This document shows positions 27,173 to 36,864 of a DNA stretch of 64,000 nt, one piece after another; within the stretch, counting starts at the first letter, position 1, and every line of letters starts with the position of its first letter. The stretch is from UBA699 sp050261915. Its GTDB lineage: Bacteria > Bacillota > Clostridia > Clostridiales > Clostridiaceae. A model generated the notes under the pieces. That model made no database searches and had not been told where the DNA came from. It saw only the letters and a program-made list of their open reading frames with translations. The stretch lies in the NCBI GenBank assembly GCA_050261915.1, contig JBLNDT010000011.1, positions 1-64,000 of the forward strand. The letters run 5' to 3'. Made by a program: the position numbers and the translations under genes.

Positions 27173-27718
27173 TTATTTTTCTACATCATATTTTGAGTCC
27201 TGCCATGCAACTATGCCGCCTGGCTGTCTGTAAACATTTGTATACCCAAGTTCTACTGCTATCTGCGCTCCTACATCACTTCTAGCACAGGATGTAAATC
27301 CGCAGTATACTACTATTGTTTTACTCTTGTCTGCTGGAAGCAATTTCACAAATGCAGCCTTTTGTTCAGCAGTCATATCTTTCATTCCTGTCTTTGGAAG
27401 TTCAGCGTTTACAGCTCCTGGAATATGTCCATTTTTAAAATTCGCTGCTGGCATTGTGTCAATTATAACCATATCCTTTTTGCTGTCAACCCATGACTTT
27501 AGCTCTTCAGTACTTACAAGGTTGTACTTTCCTGCTTCTTTTGCCTTAACAAGACTGATTGCAGCTTTTTCAATGTTTACCTCGTTTCCATCCACAGAGG
27601 TTCCTACTGTTTTTGCAGGAGTTTGTGATGCTGCCTGCTTGTTGCTTGAAGAACAGCCTGCAAATATTGCTGCTGTTAACGTTAATGTTATAAATGCAAG
27701 TATTACTTTTCTTTTCAA
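27173..27718 (-). CDS. Rhodanese-domain lipoprotein
   Basis: The protein has 181 residues, starting at a TTG behind GGGGGG. The signal peptide ends in the lipobox FAGC, so it should be anchored on the outer face of the membrane. The rhodanese domain covers about residues 62-180, with the MVIIDTMPAANFKNGHIPGAVNA core. The active-site loop VVYCGFTSCARS has a catalytic Cys plus a second Cys five residues on. A sulfurtransferase or sulfur-carrier role outside the cytoplasm is likely; the acceptor is unknown. Confidence 0.88.
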   Translation of the reverse strand: MKRKVILAFITLTLTAAIFAGCSSSNKQAASQTPAKTVGTSVDGNEVNIEKAAISLVKAKEAGKYNLVSTEELKSWVDSKKDMVIIDTMPAANFKNGHIPGAVNAELPKTGMKDMTAEQKAAFVKLLPADKSKTIVVYCGFTSCARSDVGAQIAVELGYTNVYRQPGGIVAWQDSKYDVEK

Positions 27719-27891
27719 AATTATCCCCCCTAATTTTAGTAACTAAATACTACCACATGAGCCATGACTATGTCCCTTTAAATAAAAAAAACCAATATTT
27801 ATATATACATCTATTAGTTTTTTTTATAAAGGAGTAACAACTTTTCATAATTTCCGTATTATATATGGTATTAATTTTTAAGGAGACACAG

Positions 27892-28956
27892 ATGAAGGGT
27901 AAAATTTTCAATTACTTTCCAGGAGGCAATACTGCTTCAGGCTTCCACTCTTTTTATAAATATATAATTAATCCAGAGGATGCTGCAAGGATTATATGCA
28001 TAAAAGGAGGACCTGGTACTGGGAAATCAACTTTGATGAAAAATATAGGTTCCTTCTTTAATGAAAAAGGTTATGATATCGAAATGCATCATTGTTCCTC
28101 GGACAATAACTCTATTGACGGAATTGTTATAAAATCCTTAAAGGTTGCATTAATTGACGGCACAGCTCCTCATGTAACGGATCCTATATACCCAGGTGCT
28201 GTTGATGAAGTGCTTAATCTTGGTGATCAATGGAATGAAGAAGGATTTATGACTTCAAGAGAAGATATAATAAATTTAACAAAGGAAATAGGAGGATACT
28301 TTAAAAGCACTTATAAATACCTGGCAGCCGCCAATCTCATGTATGAAGACATTGAAAACCAAAGTACATGGTCAATGGATGAATATAGAATAAATATGCT
28401 CCAAAGAGAACTTATAAATAAAATAATCACAGGAACCCTTCCTAAAACCGGATCCTCCCGTCACCTTTTTGCTACAGCCTTTACTCCTTTAGGAATAAAA
28501 ACCTTTATACAAAACCTTATAGAGGACTACGAAAACGTATATGCTCTTTATGGAATTCCAGACTCTAAAAAATCTGAGATTCTTTCTTCAATAGGTGCCT
28601 CAGCGAATCTAAACGGCTATGATGTTGAATATTACCACCACACTCTTGTACCGGACAAATTAGAACATATATTGATACCTGAACTTAATACTGCGGTAGT
28701 AACCTCAAATGAGTTGAATAAATGTACTTTTTCCGGAACACAGATATACATGGAAAATTACCTGAGCAGGTATAACCGAGAAAGAATATCTGAAAGTCGT
28801 GAAAGTTTTAATACACTTATTGATAAGGCTCTTAATTTACTTGGTAGTGCAAAAAAACTTCATGACCAGCTTGAAACACATTATGTTCCAAATATGAACC
28901 ATGGTGAACTAGATGAGGTTTTCAAAATTATGGTGAATAAAATATCTAATTATTAA
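27892..28956 (+). CDS. PRK06851-type ATPase with one degenerate P-loop
   Basis: The ATG at 27892 follows AAGGAG and gives 354 residues. The first half has a perfect Walker A, GGPGTGKSTLMKNIG (about residue 41), and a HHCSSDNNSIDGIVI segment. The second half repeats the plan, but its Walker A position reads YGIPDSKKSEILSSIG and has lost the GxxGxGK[ST] signature. Typical family members carry two P-loop halves. The function is not established. It converges on argB with a shared terminator. Confidence 0.75.
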   Translation: MKGKIFNYFPGGNTASGFHSFYKYIINPEDAARIICIKGGPGTGKSTLMKNIGSFFNEKGYDIEMHHCSSDNNSIDGIVIKSLKVALIDGTAPHVTDPIYPGAVDEVLNLGDQWNEEGFMTSREDIINLTKEIGGYFKSTYKYLAAANLMYEDIENQSTWSMDEYRINMLQRELINKIITGTLPKTGSSRHLFATAFTPLGIKTFIQNLIEDYENVYALYGIPDSKKSEILSSIGASANLNGYDVEYYHHTLVPDKLEHILIPELNTAVVTSNELNKCTFSGTQIYMENYLSRYNRERISESRESFNTLIDKALNLLGSAKKLHDQLETHYVPNMNHGELDEVFKIMVNKISNY

Positions 28957-28990
28957 AAAAAAATGCTGTAGCTTGTACTACAGCATTTTT
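28955..28990. terminator. Bidirectional terminator between the ATPase gene and argB
   Basis: The 13-bp stem AAAAATGCTGTAG/CTACAGCATTTTT (28959-28971 with 28978-28990) has a 6-base loop. A and T runs flank both sides, between convergent genes. Confidence 0.88.
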
Positions 28991-29869
28991 CTATAATATC
29001 ATTGTTCCTATTCCTTCGTTTGAAAATATCTCTAACAGTAAGGAGTGATTCACTCTTCCATCTATTATATGTGTGCGGCTTACCCCACCTTTAACTGCTT
29101 CTATGCAGCAGTTTATCTTAGGTATCATCCCTCCGGATATTACCTTGTTTTTAATTAAAGTGTCTATTTCCTCCAGGTTAAGTTCTGATATTAGAGAGGT
29201 TTCATCCTTAGGATCCCTTAAAACTCCAGGCACGTCTGTTATTAATATAAACTTTTCAGCCTTAAGTTTAACACTTATTTTAGCTGCTGCAGCATCTGCA
29301 TTTATATTATATACCTTCCCATCCTCCTGTCCTAAAGCAACTGTTGATATAACCGGTATATAACCACCATTAAGGCAATTCTCTATAATAGAGTCATTTA
29401 CTTCAACTACCTCACCAACGTATCCAATATCTCTGCCATCTTCACATTGAATTTTTTTTGATTTTAAAAGGTCTGCATCTATTCCGCAGATTCCTACAGC
29501 CTTTCCACCATTTTTATCGATTAGTGATACAATATCCTTATTGACTTTTCCAGCAAGAACCATTTGAACCACATCGATTGTTTCCTCATCAGTAACCCTA
29601 AGCCCATCTATAAACTGGCTCTTTTTTCCTATTTTCCCCAGGAACTCATTTATTTCAGGACCTCCACCATGAACTACAACTACTTTAATCCCTACACAGT
29701 TCATTAAAACGATGTCCCTTATTACTGAATCCTTAAGTTCTTCACTTATCATTGCATTTCCACCATATTTAATAACAATGGTTTTGCCATTGTATTTTTG
29801 AATGTAAGGCAATGCCTGGCTCAATATATGAGCCTTCTGTGAATTAAAACTACTGTCTTTTGTAAACAT
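28991..29869 (-). CDS. argB: Acetylglutamate kinase
   Basis: The 292-residue amino-acid kinase has TIVIKYGGNAM near the N-terminus, VVVHGGGPEIN, the NAG-binding GLRVTDEETIDVVQMVLAGKVNK, NINADAAAAKIS and LITDVPGV, all in family order. It phosphorylates N-acetylglutamate, the second step of arginine synthesis. No other arg gene is in the window. It is downstream of helD/ftsH on the other side of a 12-base gap (helD ends at 29882), but is read before neither, so it may be the last gene of that operon. Confidence 0.95.
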   Translation of the reverse strand: MFTKDSSFNSQKAHILSQALPYIQKYNGKTIVIKYGGNAMISEELKDSVIRDIVLMNCVGIKVVVVHGGGPEINEFLGKIGKKSQFIDGLRVTDEETIDVVQMVLAGKVNKDIVSLIDKNGGKAVGICGIDADLLKSKKIQCEDGRDIGYVGEVVEVNDSIIENCLNGGYIPVISTVALGQEDGKVYNINADAAAAKISVKLKAEKFILITDVPGVLRDPKDETSLISELNLEEIDTLIKNKVISGGMIPKINCCIEAVKGGVSRTHIIDGRVNHSLLLEIFSNEGIGTMIL

Positions 29870-29881
29870 AATCTACTCCTC

Positions 29882-31987
29882 CTAAAGCAGCTGATACCAG
29901 CACATCTCATGGAGAGCTCTGGTGCCCATAACGTATTTCAGCTTATTTTCGTTTATATTATTTTCTTCTTTTGAAATTATTACATTGATTACACAATCAA
30001 ATTCCATTCCCTTTGCATAGTATGAAGGTATTATAACTTCTCCACCTTTATAAATGGAATCTTCATTGTCAAAAATATTAATATGCATTGTCTGTTTTAT
30101 AATTGATCCTATTTTCCTGGTGTCCTCTGCCCCTTTGCATATAACAGCAATACTCTCAAAGCCTTTATCTTTAAATTCTTTGAGTTTCTTAATAATATCT
30201 GATGCCATTTCATTTATATCCTTGAAGTCTTTTTCCAAAACAGGAGCTCCTTCCCTTACCAAAGGTATTATATGATTATCACCAAGAAACTTATTTGCAT
30301 AATTCATTATTTGATTTGTTGACCTATAGCTTGTATTTAGATTAAAATATTCTATTTCACATTGATCATAAATTTTATGAAGGCTTAACATTGGGCTTTC
30401 ACCCTCCAAAGGGATTATCCTCTGATTTGTATCCCCAACTATTGTAAATGACTTGCACCCTGTGATTTCTTTCAATACTTCAAACTGTAAGTATGAATAA
30501 TCCTGTGCTTCATCTATTACAATATGCTTAACTTCATTTTTAACCCTTAACCCATTAAGTTTTGATGATAAGTAAAGCATAGGCGACAAATCCTGGAAGG
30601 TTAGCATTTTATATTTGTTAAACTCGTTATACAAGTCGTTAATTTCCGGAGCCTCAAGCCATTTAAGCATTTTCTTTACACTTACAGCTTCCCTTATGAT
30701 TTCCTTTATTTTTATTCTTCTCATAAATTCAATATTGTTTTGCTCTAGAACACGGTGTTCTTCACTTAAAGATTCAAGCATTTTCTTATGGTTCCTGTTG
30801 ACCTCATTTACTTTTCTGTAGCTCTCATCTTTAATTTTAGAAAAAATTATTCTTTTAATCTTATTGCTTCTCCTAAAAAGAGGAAGATCCTTAAAATATT
30901 CATCAAACATTTTTTTGATTTCAGTGGTGGATACAATAGTTTCATCATAAAACTTAACATCCTGGATTTTGAAATAGCTTTTGTTTAAGGTTACTACCAA
31001 ATCTTTTAAGGATTTCAGAAATTCCTCTGACTCCTTATATTTATACTCCCTGGTAAATTCTTTTTTGCCAGTTATGCAGCTTTCCATGAATTCCTTATAT
31101 GGCATGATATCTTCAGCTTCTAAAAGCTCCAATGCAAATTCCCTGAATGTGGTTTGCCTTACCCCTACCTCTCCAAGGCTAGGGAGTACGGTTGAAATAT
31201 AATCCATAAAAATATTGTTTGGTCCTATTATTAATACCTTGTTTTCAAGAATATTTCTGTAGTTATAAAGAAGGTATGCAACCCTGTGAAGAGCTACAGT
31301 AGTTTTGCCGCTTCCTGCCACACCATTTACCACAATAGTTTTATTTCTGTCATACCTTATAAGTTTGTCCTGTTCAGCTTGGATAGTCATTATAATGTCT
31401 TTAAGTTTTTCCCCTGAATTACTGCTGAGAACCATCTGAAGAATTTCATCCTTTATATCCGTGGATGAATCAAACATTCCTTGAAGATGCCCCTTTTTGA
31501 TTAAAAACTGCCTCTTTAAAAGCACATCCACAAAAATGGTCCCCTTTGGAGCATTATAGCTTACTTTCCCTAGTTCACCTGAATAAAACAAAGATGCAAC
31601 AGGGGCTCTCCAGTCAACCACAATTGGTTCAAAGTCACTTTCACGGTTAAGACCGAATCTGCCAATATAAATCTGTTCATCCATTCCGGTTTCATTAATA
31701 ACTATCTTGGCAAAATAGGGTACTTCCTTTAGAATGGTAAGTTCCTTAAGCTTCTTATCAATAATTCTGAAGGATTCTTCACTTATATATCTTTCATGGT
31801 CAAAATACTCTGCTATCTGGTCCTCATCATCCTTAAACTCTTCTACTGCTTCCTTCCTGTAATTGATTATTGCTTCTGTTATACCCTTCCTTTTATAAAT
31901 GCAGTTTAAAATTTCCTCATTAATAACCTGCTCTACATATTCAAGTCTTTGTTTTTCAATATCTAATTCAATTTCAGATTTATCCAT
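29882..31987 (-). CDS. helD: HelD-type helicase (RNA polymerase recycling factor family)
   Basis: The ATG at 31987 follows AAGGGGTAGT and gives 701 residues. A longer frame to 32044 overlaps ftsH and lacks a ribosome site. The N-terminal about 100 residues form an antiparallel coiled-coil arm as in HelD. Walker A is GVAGSGKTTVALHRVAYLLYN (about 220 from the start), motif II is VIDEAQDYSYLQ, and the C-terminal SYYAKGMEFDCVINV is the UvrD-like motif. Firmicute HelD removes stalled RNA polymerase from nucleic acid. The start lies one base after the ftsH stop, so the two are probably co-transcribed. Confidence 0.85.
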   Translation of the reverse strand: MDKSEIELDIEKQRLEYVEQVINEEILNCIYKRKGITEAIINYRKEAVEEFKDDEDQIAEYFDHERYISEESFRIIDKKLKELTILKEVPYFAKIVINETGMDEQIYIGRFGLNRESDFEPIVVDWRAPVASLFYSGELGKVSYNAPKGTIFVDVLLKRQFLIKKGHLQGMFDSSTDIKDEILQMVLSSNSGEKLKDIIMTIQAEQDKLIRYDRNKTIVVNGVAGSGKTTVALHRVAYLLYNYRNILENKVLIIGPNNIFMDYISTVLPSLGEVGVRQTTFREFALELLEAEDIMPYKEFMESCITGKKEFTREYKYKESEEFLKSLKDLVVTLNKSYFKIQDVKFYDETIVSTTEIKKMFDEYFKDLPLFRRSNKIKRIIFSKIKDESYRKVNEVNRNHKKMLESLSEEHRVLEQNNIEFMRRIKIKEIIREAVSVKKMLKWLEAPEINDLYNEFNKYKMLTFQDLSPMLYLSSKLNGLRVKNEVKHIVIDEAQDYSYLQFEVLKEITGCKSFTIVGDTNQRIIPLEGESPMLSLHKIYDQCEIEYFNLNTSYRSTNQIMNYANKFLGDNHIIPLVREGAPVLEKDFKDINEMASDIIKKLKEFKDKGFESIAVICKGAEDTRKIGSIIKQTMHINIFDNEDSIYKGGEVIIPSYYAKGMEFDCVINVIISKEENNINENKLKYVMGTRALHEMCWYQLL

Positions 31988-31988
31988 A

Positions 31989-33803
31989 CTACCCCTTTCT
32001 AACCATATCCATAAATTCATCCCCCATAAGGGTTTCTTTTTCAAGCAGCTTTTCGGATATTCTTACCAGAAGATCTTTATTAGCTTTTAAAATATTTACT
32101 GCATCCTGGTGGTTTTCTTTTATTATTTTCAAAGTCTCGTTATCAATTAATGAAGCAGTTTCAGCACTGCAGCTCTGCACAGGTCTCCCGTCCAGGTACC
32201 TGTTTTCAATGGACTCAAGCCCCATCATGTCAAACTTTTCGCTCATACCATACATTGTCACCATTCTTCTTGCAGTTTCAGTAGCTCGTTCTATATCATT
32301 TGCTGCTCCAGTTGAAATTATACCAAACTCCACCTCTTCTGCAGCCCTTCCACCAAGCATTACTGCAATTTGGCCAAGCATCTCCTCTTTTGAAACCAGG
32401 AACTTTTCTTCAACTGGAAGCTGCATGGTATATCCGAGTGCTCCCATGGTCCTTGGTACAATCGTTATTTTATGTACAGGATCAGAATTTTCTTTAAGTG
32501 CAGCTACCAGTGCATGCCCCACTTCATGAAAAGCCACGATTCTTTTTTCCTTTGGAGACATAATTCTGTCTTTCTTTTCCTTCCCGGCTATTATTACCTC
32601 AACTGCATCCTCAAGGTCCTCTTGTATTACTTCTTTCCTGTTATTTTTAACTGCTCTTAAAGCCGCCTCGTTTATTATGTTTGCCAAGTCAGCCCCTACT
32701 GCTCCCGGGGTAGCTTTGGCTAATTCCAAAAAATCCACTTCCTTTGAAATTTTAACACCTTTTGAGTGAACCCTTAATATATCTTCTCTGCCCTTTAAGT
32801 CAGGTCTGTCAACAATTACCCTTCTATCAAATCGTCCCGGTCTAAGTAGTGCCTTATCAAGCACTTCAGGCCTATTTGTGGCAGCCAATATTACAACACC
32901 TTTTGAAGAATCAAACCCGTCCATCTCTGCCAGGAGCTGATTCAGAGTTTGTTCTCTTTCATCATTTCCCTGTACCATTCCTGCATCTCTGCTTTTTCCA
33001 ATTGCATCAATTTCATCAATAAATATAATACATGGAGCTTTTTCCTGAGCTTGTTCAAACAAGTCCCTAACCCTTGAAGCACCCATACCAACAAACATTT
33101 CCACAAAACCTGATCCTGAAATTGAAAAGAAGGGTACTTTTGCCTCACCAGCAACTGCTTTTGCAAGGAGGGTTTTCCCTGTGCCTGGTGGGCCTACCAG
33201 CAATGCTCCCTTAGGAAGTTTAGCCCCTATCTCTGCATACTTTTGAGGATTGTGCAAAAAATCCACAATTTCAACCAGGGACTCCTTTGCCTCCTCTTGG
33301 GCTGCAACATCTTCAAAGCTTATTCCCGTTCTGCTTTCTCCATATATTTTAGCAGTATTTTTCCCAAAGGATATTACACCTGTACCCATTTTTTTATCAA
33401 GCTTCCCAAAAAGGAGTTTTCCAATAAATAGAAAAATCAAAATAGGTAATACGAAAGTTACAAGTACATTCCTAAGTGTACTGTTTTCCTGTTCAACCCC
33501 CCCATAAATAACTCCTGCAGCATCCAGCCTTTTTAAAAGCTCAGGATCTGAAATGTTTTCAGTAAATAATTTCTTTCCCTTACCCAAACTTGCCTTCGGA
33601 TAAATTATTATCCTGTCCTTCGCTATCTGTACATCTTGAATTTGTTTCTGATTTAAATAGTTAACAAATTCACTATACTTAACATGAGGAGATTCCACAT
33701 TTGTTCTATAGTCGTTTATTGCATAAATAACCACAGCAACAAGTATCAAATAGTAAACTATATATTTTATTTTATTCTTATCGAACTTTTTATCCTTAAA
33801 CAT
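31989..33803 (-). CDS. ftsH: ATP-dependent zinc metalloprotease FtsH
   Basis: The 604-residue membrane protease has two membrane helices (about 13-30 and 105-125) around an external loop. The AAA domain carries Walker A GPPGTGKTLLAKAVAG (about 203), FIDEIDAIGKSR, and SRH residues ATNRPEVLDKALLRPGRFDR. The peptidase domain has HEVGH (about 425). It degrades damaged or regulatory membrane and cytoplasmic proteins. GGAGG lies upstream of the ATG. It is not next to tilS/hpt here, so a second ftsH may exist elsewhere (inference). Confidence 0.95.
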   Translation of the reverse strand: MFKDKKFDKNKIKYIVYYLILVAVVIYAINDYRTNVESPHVKYSEFVNYLNQKQIQDVQIAKDRIIIYPKASLGKGKKLFTENISDPELLKRLDAAGVIYGGVEQENSTLRNVLVTFVLPILIFLFIGKLLFGKLDKKMGTGVISFGKNTAKIYGESRTGISFEDVAAQEEAKESLVEIVDFLHNPQKYAEIGAKLPKGALLVGPPGTGKTLLAKAVAGEAKVPFFSISGSGFVEMFVGMGASRVRDLFEQAQEKAPCIIFIDEIDAIGKSRDAGMVQGNDEREQTLNQLLAEMDGFDSSKGVVILAATNRPEVLDKALLRPGRFDRRVIVDRPDLKGREDILRVHSKGVKISKEVDFLELAKATPGAVGADLANIINEAALRAVKNNRKEVIQEDLEDAVEVIIAGKEKKDRIMSPKEKRIVAFHEVGHALVAALKENSDPVHKITIVPRTMGALGYTMQLPVEEKFLVSKEEMLGQIAVMLGGRAAEEVEFGIISTGAANDIERATETARRMVTMYGMSEKFDMMGLESIENRYLDGRPVQSCSAETASLIDNETLKIIKENHQDAVNILKANKDLLVRISEKLLEKETLMGDEFMDMVRKG

Positions 33804-33848
33804 TAAGTGTCCTCCAAAGTTTCTTTTATAATATTATTATATTATAAA

Positions 33849-35036
33849 TTATTTAGAGTTTAAGTACAAAATTGCAATTTCTGATAAAATTGCTGCAGTT
33901 TTATGGATTATTTCTTCATCTACAGCAAATTCCGGAGTATGCAGCGGGTAAGTAATGCCTTTTTCTTCATTTCTATTCCCTACAAATATGAATGTACCTG
34001 GAACCCTTTCCTCAAAACTTGAAAAATCCTCCCCAACCATGGTAGGCTTTTCTAAAATAACTACATTGTTTTCTCCTATTATCCTGCCTGCAGCTCTTGC
34101 ACACAGAGATGTAACCTCTTCATTATTTATTACCGGAGGGTGATATGGTATAAAGTCAAATTCATAATTGGCACCATTTGCCTCAGTTATACCTCTTAGG
34201 ATTTCCTCCATAATGCCAGGAATCTTTTCTCTGGTCTCAAAAGAAAGTGTTCTTATTGTACCCTCAAGGTACGCATTGTCTGGGATTATATTATGAGCAG
34301 TACCTGCATTGAATTTTCCAATAGACAGTACTACAGGCTCTAAGGGGTCTGTTTTTCTGCTTATTATTGTTTGAAATGCCATGTAAACTTCACAGGCCAC
34401 CGCAATTGGATCTATACACTTTTGAGGCTGGGCTCCGTGTCCTCCTCTTCCAAGTATGGTTATTTTAAAATTGTCAGTGGCTGCCATTAAGGGACCCGAT
34501 TTAACTCCTACTTTTCCAGATGCAACTCCAGGCCAGTTATGTGCACCTACAACAATATCAACCTTTGGATTTTCAAGAACCCCGCTGTGAATTGTTTTTT
34601 CTGCTCCACCTTCTCTTTCTTCAGCTGGCTGAAAAAGAAACTTAACATTTCCATGAAGTTCATCCTTTAAGGAGGATAATATAATGGCAGCACCTATAAG
34701 CCAGGTTGTGTGTGCATCATGACCACAAGCATGCATATATTCAGGATAAATTGACTTAAAATCCAAATCGTTTTCCTCAGTGATTTTAAGGCAGTCCATA
34801 TCAGCACGCAGAAGTATAGTTTTACCAGGATATTTACCCTGCAAAGTTCCTACTACCCCTGTTACTCCAACTTCAGTTTCCACAGGAATATCATACTCCC
34901 TTAAAATATCTGCAATTATTGCTGCAGTTCTAGTTTCATGTAGTCCTATTTCTGGATGCTTATGAATATCTCTTCTTATTTTAATAAGCATTTCCTTAAT
35001 TTCTTCAGATTTTCTTGTTATAATATCCTCAAACAT
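33849..35036 (-). CDS. M20 family amidohydrolase/peptidase
   Basis: The 395-residue protein follows the M20D pattern: DIHKHPEIGLHE near the N-terminus, ADMDCLKI, the metal motif HACGHDAHT (about 102-110), FQPAEEREGGA, and GGHGAQP in the lid domain, then a C-terminal MVGEDFSSFEE. Such enzymes hydrolyse N-acyl amino acids or aminoacyl amides; substrates such as N-acetyl-diaminopimelate or hippurate cannot be separated from sequence alone. It lies between proS and ftsH on the same strand. Confidence 0.88.
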   Translation of the reverse strand: MFEDIITRKSEEIKEMLIKIRRDIHKHPEIGLHETRTAAIIADILREYDIPVETEVGVTGVVGTLQGKYPGKTILLRADMDCLKITEENDLDFKSIYPEYMHACGHDAHTTWLIGAAIILSSLKDELHGNVKFLFQPAEEREGGAEKTIHSGVLENPKVDIVVGAHNWPGVASGKVGVKSGPLMAATDNFKITILGRGGHGAQPQKCIDPIAVACEVYMAFQTIISRKTDPLEPVVLSIGKFNAGTAHNIIPDNAYLEGTIRTLSFETREKIPGIMEEILRGITEANGANYEFDFIPYHPPVINNEEVTSLCARAAGRIIGENNVVILEKPTMVGEDFSSFEERVPGTFIFVGNRNEEKGITYPLHTPEFAVDEEIIHKTAAILSEIAILYLNSK

Positions 35037-35095
35037 TTCAAGACCCCTCTGTAAATAAACTATATATATTATATACTAATTAGTGCCTTAATATC

Positions 35096-35124
35096 AAAAA
35101 GGAATGAACAAAGTTCATTCCTTT
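35096..35124 (-). terminator. Terminator after proS
   Basis: A 12-bp perfect stem (35098-35109 with 35113-35124) has a 3-base loop, and T follows on the minus strand, just behind the proS stop. Confidence 0.85.
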
Positions 35125-35132
35125 CATAATTA

Positions 35133-36569
35133 TTAATAAGCTCTTCCCCAGTAAACAAGTTCCTTTGCTTTCTTGCCACAGCATACGCATGTATCTGCAA
35201 TGTTTTCTTGTTCGAATGGTATACATCTGGAGCTTGCTCCTGTGTCTTCCTTTATTTTTTCTTCACATGCAGTGTCTCCACACCACATTGCTCTTACAAA
35301 GCCTGATTTATTGTCAAGAACCTCCTTGATTTCATCCATTGTTTTAGCATCTGTGGTTCTTTCAACCATATCTTTTTTAGCTGCTGAAAGCATGGAGTTG
35401 TGTATAGCATCAAGAGTTTCCTGAATCTTTACTTCAAGTTCATCAAATGATACAACAATTTTTTCTCTGGTATCTCTTCTTACAAGAACAACCTGATTAT
35501 TTTCAATATCCTTTGGTCCTATTTCAAGTCTTAATGGAACACCCTTCATTTCATATTCACTGAATTTCCATCCTGGCATCTTGTCAGTTTCATCAAGTTT
35601 AACTCTGAAATTTGTCTTAAGTCTGTCTCTTAATTCTCTAGCCTTGTCAAGAACACCTTCCTTGTGCTGTGCTACAGGAATAATAGCAACCTGGATTGGT
35701 GCAATTCTTGGTGGAAGCTTTAAGCCGCTGTCATCACCGTGAACCATTATTATAGCTCCTATAAGTCTGGTAGTTACTGCCCAGGTTGTATAGTGAGGGT
35801 GCTGCAGTTTTCCGTTTCTGTCTAGGAACTGTATGTTAAATGCCTCCGAAAAGTTTGTTCCAAGGTAATGGGAGGTACCTGCTTGAAGTGCCTTTCCATC
35901 ATGCATAAGACTTTCAATTGTGTAAGTGTCATCTGCACCTGCAAATTTTTCTTTTTCTGTTTTCTTACCCTTTACAACAGGCATCGCCAGCATATCTTCA
36001 CACAGGTCCGCATAAAGGTTTAATATCATTTGAGTATGTCCTTCCGCCTCCTGCTTTGTTTCGTGAATAGTATGGCCTTCGTGCCAGAAAAATTCTGTAG
36101 TTCTAAGGAATGGTCTTGTAGTTTTTTCCCATCTTATAACTGAACACCACTGATAGTAAAGCTTTGGAAGGTCCTTGTAGGACTGTACTATCTTAGCATA
36201 ATGCTCGCAGAATAATGTTTCAGATGTAGGTCTTACCACAAGTCTTTCTGCTAGCTCTTCATCTCCACCGTGAGTTACCCATGCAACTTCTGGTGCAAAG
36301 CCCTCAACATGATCCTTTTCCTTTTGAAGAAGGCTTTCAGGAATAAACATAGGCATTGCAACAGCCTCGTGATTTGTTTCCTTAAACTTGGCATCAAGAT
36401 GTTTTTGTATTGCTTCCCATATAGCATAACCATAAGGACGTATTATCATACAACCTCTTACACTTGAGTAATCTGCCAATTCTGCCTTTTTAACAATGTC
36501 TGTATACCATTGCGCAAAGTCAACGTCCATTGGTGTAATTTCTTCTACAAATTTCTTTTCCTTTTCCAT
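35133..36569 (-). CDS. proS: Prolyl-tRNA synthetase, short (archaeal/eukaryote-type) form
   Basis: The 478-residue class II synthetase lacks the editing insertion of the long bacterial ProRS. It has the motif 2 region QWCSVIRWEKTTRPFLRTTEFFWHEGHT and the C-terminal zinc-domain cysteines (CGDTACEEK ... CVCCGKKA), and ends in Tyr. This is the ProS type 3 architecture found in many Clostridia. It charges tRNA-Pro. It is behind a Pro T-box leader and followed by a strong terminator. Confidence 0.95.
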   Translation of the reverse strand: MEKEKKFVEEITPMDVDFAQWYTDIVKKAELADYSSVRGCMIIRPYGYAIWEAIQKHLDAKFKETNHEAVAMPMFIPESLLQKEKDHVEGFAPEVAWVTHGGDEELAERLVVRPTSETLFCEHYAKIVQSYKDLPKLYYQWCSVIRWEKTTRPFLRTTEFFWHEGHTIHETKQEAEGHTQMILNLYADLCEDMLAMPVVKGKKTEKEKFAGADDTYTIESLMHDGKALQAGTSHYLGTNFSEAFNIQFLDRNGKLQHPHYTTWAVTTRLIGAIIMVHGDDSGLKLPPRIAPIQVAIIPVAQHKEGVLDKARELRDRLKTNFRVKLDETDKMPGWKFSEYEMKGVPLRLEIGPKDIENNQVVLVRRDTREKIVVSFDELEVKIQETLDAIHNSMLSAAKKDMVERTTDAKTMDEIKEVLDNKSGFVRAMWCGDTACEEKIKEDTGASSRCIPFEQENIADTCVCCGKKAKELVYWGRAY

Positions 36570-36600
36570 TACATTGTCCTCCTATATTAAAAAATAAAAT

Positions 36601-36832
36601 AAAAAAAGCTCCGGATCCCAAAAGGGACCGAAGCTGTATCGGCGGTACCACCCTGATTAACAAATGCATTGCATTTATTCACTCAATTTAGATAACGGTA
36701 AAACCGCTGTGCTTTTAAGCACAGATCTCCAAGGCAGGTTCGAAATGTTCTTAATAGGAATATTCCACCAATTCTATTCCCTCTCTAAAAAAAGATTCCA
36801 TATCTAATAGTCCTCTTCTTTGAATTTATTTT
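36601..36832 (-). promoter_or_regulatory. T-box leader (Pro) for proS
   Basis: The minus strand carries the core AGGGTGGTACCGCCG (36640-36654 complement), followed by a terminator stem (AAGCTCCGG and partner, 36607-36635) and a T run. The specifier loop reads TTCGAACCTGCC, and the codon CCT (36736-36738) is Pro, matching the prolyl-tRNA synthetase gene. Confidence 0.92.
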
Positions 36833-36861
36833 ATAATAAATTATATATTCAAAATTGTCAA
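36833..36861 (-). promoter_or_regulatory. Promoter of the proS T-box unit
   Basis: TTGACA (36856-36861) and TATTAT (36833-36838) are spaced by 17 bases on the minus strand, directly upstream of the leader. The -35 box lies a few bases before the metH stop. Confidence 0.75.
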
Positions 36862-36864
36862 TAA

